Shown here piece after piece: positions 59,297 through 64,000 of a DNA stretch of 64,000 nt (within the stretch, counting starts at the first letter, position 1; every line of letters begins with the position of its first letter). A program made the position numbers and the translations under genes. The stretch spans positions 5,423,092-5,487,091 of the forward strand of contig KV748176.1 in the NCBI GenBank assembly GCA_001692895.1, written 5' to 3'. The DNA comes from Cenococcum geophilum 1.58. Lineage: Eukaryota; Ascomycota; Dothideomycetes; Gloniales; Gloniaceae. The notes beneath the pieces are model-generated. The model made no database searches. It saw nothing but the letters and a program-made list of their open reading frames with translations, and was not told the origin of the DNA.

Positions 59297-59880
59297 TTAT
59301 GCCTCGGTTGGCTTTACAACCAACTCCTTCTCAATCGCCTCCCTTAAGTTCTCTGGCTTTGTGGTGCTTGCCCACCTGCCCTTAACCTTGCCGTCTCTCC
59401 CAATCAAAAACTTCTCGAAATTCCACTTCACTCTCTTCAAGCCCATCAATCCAGGCCTCTCACTCTTCAGCCACTCCCATAATGGCTCTGCCTTCTCACC
59501 ATTCACGTCGATCTTGCCGAGCATGGGGAAGCTCACGCCATAATTGATCTGGCAGAACTCCTGGATCTCCTCGTTAGAGCCCGGATCCTGACCACCGAAC
59601 TGATTGCAGGGGAAGCCGAGGATAATGAAATCTGGGTGGGTCGTCTGGAGGTCTTTGTATAGTTTCTCGAGACTGGTGAACTGTGGCGTGAAGCCACACT
59701 TGGACGCGGTGTTAACGATGAGGATCACTTTGTTCTTGAGCGGTGCAAGAGGGTATTCATTGCCCTTTTCTGTGCAGGTAAGGTGTGTTAGAGGCCTGAT
59801 AACGGTGAAGAGTAACAGGTAGCTGGAAAGAACTTACTGTCTTTGGGCTTGAAGTCGAAGAAAGAGGTTGCGGAGGCCAT
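59297..59880 (-). CDS. Glutathione peroxidase-like thiol peroxidase (Gpx3/Hyr1 type)
   Basis: Two exons, 171 aa: 59880-59838 and 59769-59297, with a 68-nt intron (GTAAGT...CAG). The protein begins MASATSFFDFKPKDKKGNEY. The peroxidatic Cys is in NTASKCGFTPQF, the FPCNQFGGQ and WNFEKFLIG motifs complete the Cys-Gln-Trp/Asn site, and the resolving Cys is in EFCQINYGVSFPM. The pattern of three cysteines matches yeast Gpx3/Hyr1, a thioredoxin-dependent peroxidase and redox sensor for Yap1. Upstream of this ATG the frame stays open to another Met at 60003, adding 41 residues rich in Arg and hydroxylated residues without acids (MQPARFLYQTAIRIHARPLI...), which resembles a mitochondrial presequence. 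I chose the inner ATG because it gives the family's normal N-terminus. Confidence 0.93.
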
Positions 59881-60977
59881 GGTTCTAGTTTGGTATATTG
59901 CTAAGGTACCTAAGTAAGATTTATAGTGGCAGAAGCTTGTTAGAATAAGAGGTCGGGCGTGGATACGGATAGCAGTCTGATATAAGAACCTAGCAGGCTG
60001 CATGCGAAGCGTGAAGCAGATAATGTCGCGAAGTCTAGAGTTCCAAGGTTAAGGTCCCTCCGCAAACGTCACCGGCCCAAGCGATGTACCGAAAGATATG
60101 AACTCCCACTATATTTATTCTCTACCACCACAACTTTTGTAACTTTTATTCAAAGAAAGCTCACTTATAGAACTCTAATATCTTTACAATTTATGTCACA
60201 CTCTAAATATTATACTCTAGGATGGTGATACAAACTGCAAAAATGCAGTACATTTTCGGTGAGCCCGGATACTTTTTCGTCAGTGCTGAATGGTCTGCAA
60301 GTAAGGCAGAGTGGGCGTTTGTTAATGACGTACGCTAGCTGCAGGAAAATAGTAATCTAAACCGGTCTCGCATCACTACGGCGCTCGATTTGTCACCCTG
60401 GGCTCACAGACACATCTAGGCAACTTTTTCAAGTATAAAATTTTTGATTACTAAAATCTACGTAATTGACTACCTTTCAGATAATGCTGAAATACAAAGG
60501 CGAGAACGCTATTTCTATGTCTAAACTACAGAGCATAAAACGGCTACTACACAAGAGCGATATACGACAAATAATAAAAACCAGACAATTTGTTGGTATA
60601 ATGGGCATCTCGATCCTCATCACGATGGCAAATCTGTGCTGTGGCGATTTCCATATATTGAAGTCCTCAAGCTTCATCTCCGCAAAAACAATCCTTGGTC
60701 ATTCCAGTCCTTCTGGTCTCTGGCAATGACAGGATATGTCCATGGCAAATCCGGGCGGGATGTGTTCCGGGATAGATGGTAGGTCCTCCCGATGGTAATC
60801 AGTGGCCTTGAATCCGGGCTTGAAGAACAAGAGAAAAGGGCATGATGGCAATCATGCGAAACCATAGCAGAAACATTCCTGGCTGATCCATGGCATGGGT
60901 ACAAACCCTGCAATGTTCAGTACGAATAGGGATCTTTCCAGATTATAGAACCTACTGAAAAGTACTCGGTATTGCAT
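59881..60977. other. Intergenic region upstream of the peroxidase gene
   Basis: Holds the peroxidase promoter and the 3' flank of the next minus-strand gene. Small frames at 60466-60913 on both strands show no domain. Confidence 0.5.
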
Positions 60978-63114
60978 TCATCCGAGTTCATTGAGCCTTG
61001 CGGCAATTTTGCTAAGAGCAGCAAGATCCTCATTGGCCTGGAGATGACTGTTTATATCTTGAGGACCTTGTATATTTTCAAGGCGTTGTTGCAGCCTCAC
61101 TCTCCGCTCGGCCCATTCACTCTGCAACTTCTGTTTCTCCTGAGCTAATCGATGCTGGGTAGAAGCAGCTGCAGTGGCAGCTGATGGAGCCTTGGTAGTA
61201 GTCGCCTTTTGGCGCTTCTTGGTCATGTCCTCAACTGGAGGGGCTGGCTTGCGCTTGTGAGTGCTGTTATGGCGCTTGGGTCCGGGTTGTGCTGGTTGGA
61301 CTGGTGGTGGAACCTGCTCAGGTGGGGAAGTAGAGCCAGTATAATCGTGTACGCGCTTCATGTGGTCAAAGAGGTTGTAGCGTCTGGGAAACCCATTACC
61401 AGGCAGTGACCGCTCACAATCTGCATAAGTGCATAGATGAGGCTTGGAGCCATGTCCATGCATTCCATGTGCTTCTCTTTCATGTCGAAGGAGGCATGCA
61501 GTGGAGGAGAATTGAACTCCTACACAAGACTTGACCTTGCACCTAAAGGGTCTTAGGTGGGAGTCGACGTATTTGCTAATTAATAAATTAGTTACCCTGC
61601 ACCTAAAAAGAAATTAAAACATGAGAGCTTACTCATAGTTGCACTTGAGCTTTGTAGGCTTGTGAGTGCATCCAGATTGGCCCTCGTTGGGGCAGTGAAA
61701 AAGATTATCTTCTTTTTGCTGCGCCTGATAGAGAGGATGCGTGCGTGCTAACTTTCCCTCGATCTCCTCTAAGGAGTTTTGGGCTGCTGAGCTCTGGCTC
61801 GGTGAAAATCCTTCCTCTTCCAAATCATCGTCCTTGATAGAAGGTGCGACTATTGATCCAGCTATAGACTCTTCTTTTTCAACTCTGGTTTAAATGTTAG
61901 CGTTATAGTTTAGACGTATTGCGGTACACTAACTTTGAGATGTCTACAAAATGGGTCGATTGCTCAGTAAAATCGCTTCCAGCAATGCTCGCATGTTGAG
62001 GATTGCTTATGACACTGCATGTTGGCGACATCATTGAAGCAGACATAAAGCTTCTAAATACCTGTTCGGTATTAGACGTTCTCCGAGAATCATGTTGACC
62101 GGCAGAGAGAGGCGTCGACTCGCTCGCAGTATCCAAACTCAACGAAGTGGTGTCAAGTTGGGGCCTGCGGGCGCGAGGCCGCCGTTGATTTGAGTTGGCT
62201 GGAACTCCAAAATTGCTTCTGGGAGCATCTTGACTCTGATAGACATAAGGTGGGTAGTAGGACTGAGGTATGGTGTCGCGACTCATTTGAGGTGTCTGTC
62301 GGAATGGGAGGAAGGTGTTCGCATCCACTGCACGATCAGCGAAGGGCGCAGAAAAAGAAGTGTTCGCATCCACTGCACGAACAGCGAAGGGTGCAGAAAA
62401 AGTCTGGGCGTCAGAAGTCCAGCTTTGAGCAACCTCAACCTCACTTGTAGGAGTGAAGAAGCGGGGAAGAGCGGAATTGTCAAATTGGCTGTAGCCCTGG
62501 CCAGTAGAGTAGTTAGCGAAGTCAGACATTCCGAAAGGATTGTCCCCAATGTCCGAATCTCCTGTGGCAGGCGGAAGCAGCATCTGGTTCACGTCGGATT
62601 GTGAACCATGGAAAGCATTTTGACTATCTGGGCTCAAGGAAGGCGAATACATGCTATTTCCTAGGAATGGTTCAACCATCCGGCTTCTAGATTCTTCAGA
62701 ACTCCTGGTTTGGTAACCTTCAGTAGCACTTGTAAGTCGCCGGGTAGCGTCTGACTGGCTATTATAGCCACTGTCGCCCGTACTAGACGAGATGGAGACA
62801 ATATCATCCCTGGGAAGAAACGATTCCGGGAGATGCCCCGTCATGTCTGGAAACTCCTGTTGGGAAACAAAAAAGAGATCCTTCCCGGAGATGGGCGCTC
62901 CTTCAACGGACTGATTCCACAATGGTACGGCCAATGGATTGAAGAAAGAAATATTTCCAACTGGAGATTCGTCGGAAGGAAGCTCGCTGAAGGTTGGTGG
63001 TTAGTGCCAGAACGTAATCAGGACATTTAATAAGACAAAAAAAGAAACAAGACTAAATGCACGACTTCGAATACGGAAAGCAAAGCGCCATCGTTAGTAC
63101 AGCCAGTAAGCCAT
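60978..63114 (-). CDS. C2H2 zinc-finger protein, probable transcription factor
   Basis: Four exons, 638 aa: 63114-63101, 62986-61934, 61884-61633, 61575-60978. Introns are 114, 49 and 57 nt; donors GTACTA, GTTAGT, GTAAGC; CTAAC or ACTAAT-type branches; all joins keep frame. The very short first exon (MAYWL) is the least certain part. The N-terminal 350 residues are Ser/Thr/Gln-rich and probably disordered, with a tandem 15-residue duplication (SAPFAVRAVDAN / SAPFADRAVDAN). The C-terminal half holds fungal-type C2H2 fingers: HCPNEGQSGCTHKPTKLKCN, RPFRCKVKSCVGVQFSSTAC followed by LLRHEREAH, and PHLCTYADCERSLPGNGF followed by PRRYNLFDHMKRVH. A Lys-rich stretch (KRKPAPPVEDMTKKRQK) is a likely nuclear signal, and a coiled-coil-like Gln/Arg tail follows. 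The target genes are unknown. Confidence 0.8.
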
Positions 63115-64000
63115 GCCAGGGTAAGGGTCTGCATGACACAGTTAGCGGGGCAGAAACCCAATGAGAGCAAATTCAGACGAACCAGGAGCAGAGGTCGAAA
63201 AAGTAAGTAGTGTTGCCATACACGGACCTTTCTCGCTTGGCAAACCGCCTTCTACTAACGAGACAGGGGATGCTCAAGTTGTCCTGTTCTTCATTTGTAT
63301 GAGGCGTTGGTCCTTGGCCTAATCCAGTAACGGAACGGGGACTTTCTCCGATTCATTCCGGGCAAAAAATACAATCACGGATCCGCTTCTGAAATTACGG
63401 TCCCATCTACCACTACTCTTCGTGACGCAAAGCTTACGGTATTGTTGATAGCTTCAATAAGCAGGCTACAAGTCAGTCTATACACCAGCAAAGTCTGGTT
63501 GGACAGAGTAGGCATACATAAGCCTTAGTGTACGTACTTTGGAGAGTAGACCGTCCAACCAAAATCCTATCTACAACCAGCATTCGACGGCGAGTGCGGC
63601 GAGCAATCCTGGACTGAGAATTCCACATCATGGAGATGTAAACCTGGCTCGTGATCCTATGGGAATGATGAAAGGCTTGGTCTATTGGCCTAACCGGAGT
63701 AACTCAATGGGAAGGTAACAAGTCCGCAGGGTATCATTGTGAAGCCAGCATATGTCTGTGGCTAAAGACTGGTTCGAAAAATACATATTGTCCTACCCAG
63801 TTTACATCCTAGTGTGGCGGACATTGTTCTGACACTGCGCGTGGCACATGGTCTGGTCCTAGAATTATCAGTGGTTGCTGAAGGCCTAATTGCACAGTCA
63901 TCGGCGTGGAACCATTCCAGGCGGAATTCATACATCGTCCTCATAGAAGCGGTCGTCAGTGTTGCAGGCCGCACAGGCAGGCAAACGGGATTTGAAGCAT
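63115..64000. other. Upstream region of the C2H2 gene, no gene seen
   Basis: Presumably the promoter of the minus-strand C2H2 gene. A 70-codon minus-strand frame at 63762-63974 has no recognisable domain. Confidence 0.45.

Overview
This window comes from a filamentous ascomycete (Pezizomycotina). The genes have introns of about 48-200 nt with GT...AG ends and CTAAC/CTGAC-type branch sites. They encode typical ascomycete proteins: a C2H2 plus fungal_trans regulator, an Rrd2-type PP2A activator, a Hyr1/Gpx3 peroxidase and an aldo-keto reductase. The left 38.6 kb is extremely TA-rich and made of transposon fossils whose reading frames are full of C-to-T and G-to-A type changes. That is the usual appearance of repeat-induced point mutation (RIP). 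No host gene is supportable there. Genus cannot be fixed from sequence alone.

1-38.6 kb, nested fossil graveyard. The oldest layer is a Ty1/copia element on the minus strand (copia-1, about 28.5 kb down to 2.15 kb). It has been split by several insertions: a 14.3-kb Ty3/gypsy element (2907-17173, TSD CTTAC), which itself holds a second copia element (7726-14012, TSD CTTAT); two copies in opposite orientation of a TA-flanked terminal-inverted-repeat element packed with minisatellites (A, 17392-19623; B, 21682-23849); and a short non-autonomous relative of copia-1 in its own 5' leader (25643-27972, TSD GTTAT). A third satellite-element copy (C, 28953-30199), a Fot1/pogo fossil, and a Tc1-like fossil split by a second gypsy element (31602-37427, TSD ATCTT) complete the block. 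At the far left is a small terminal-repeat (TRIM-type) element with TSD GAATC (530-1065).

38.6-44.1 kb, transition. Base composition becomes ordinary at about 38.6 kb. Here lie small Tc1/mariner-type MITEs with TATCCCTT ends, a 175-bp almost perfect hairpin hAT-like MITE with an 8-bp TSD, and the start of a pogo-like transposase. About 4 kb without a confident gene follows.

44.1-64 kb, gene-bearing DNA. In order: a C2H2/fungal_trans transcription factor gene broken by a 50-bp insertion (+), a TE-marked intergenic region, a DMT/EamA transporter (-), an AKR7-like aldo-keto reductase (+), a DUF1771-Smr protein (-), a 661-bp hAT-type element in the shared Smr/rrd2 promoter, rrd2 (+), a Gpx3/Hyr1 peroxidase (-), and a C2H2 zinc-finger protein (-). 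These are independent housekeeping, stress or regulatory genes, not an operon or a recognisable metabolite cluster.

The most unusual content is the satellite-carrying TA-target element family (A, B, C), its sharing of a 12-bp minisatellite with the hAT element in the promoter, and the transposon-derived filler in the broken transcription factor gene.
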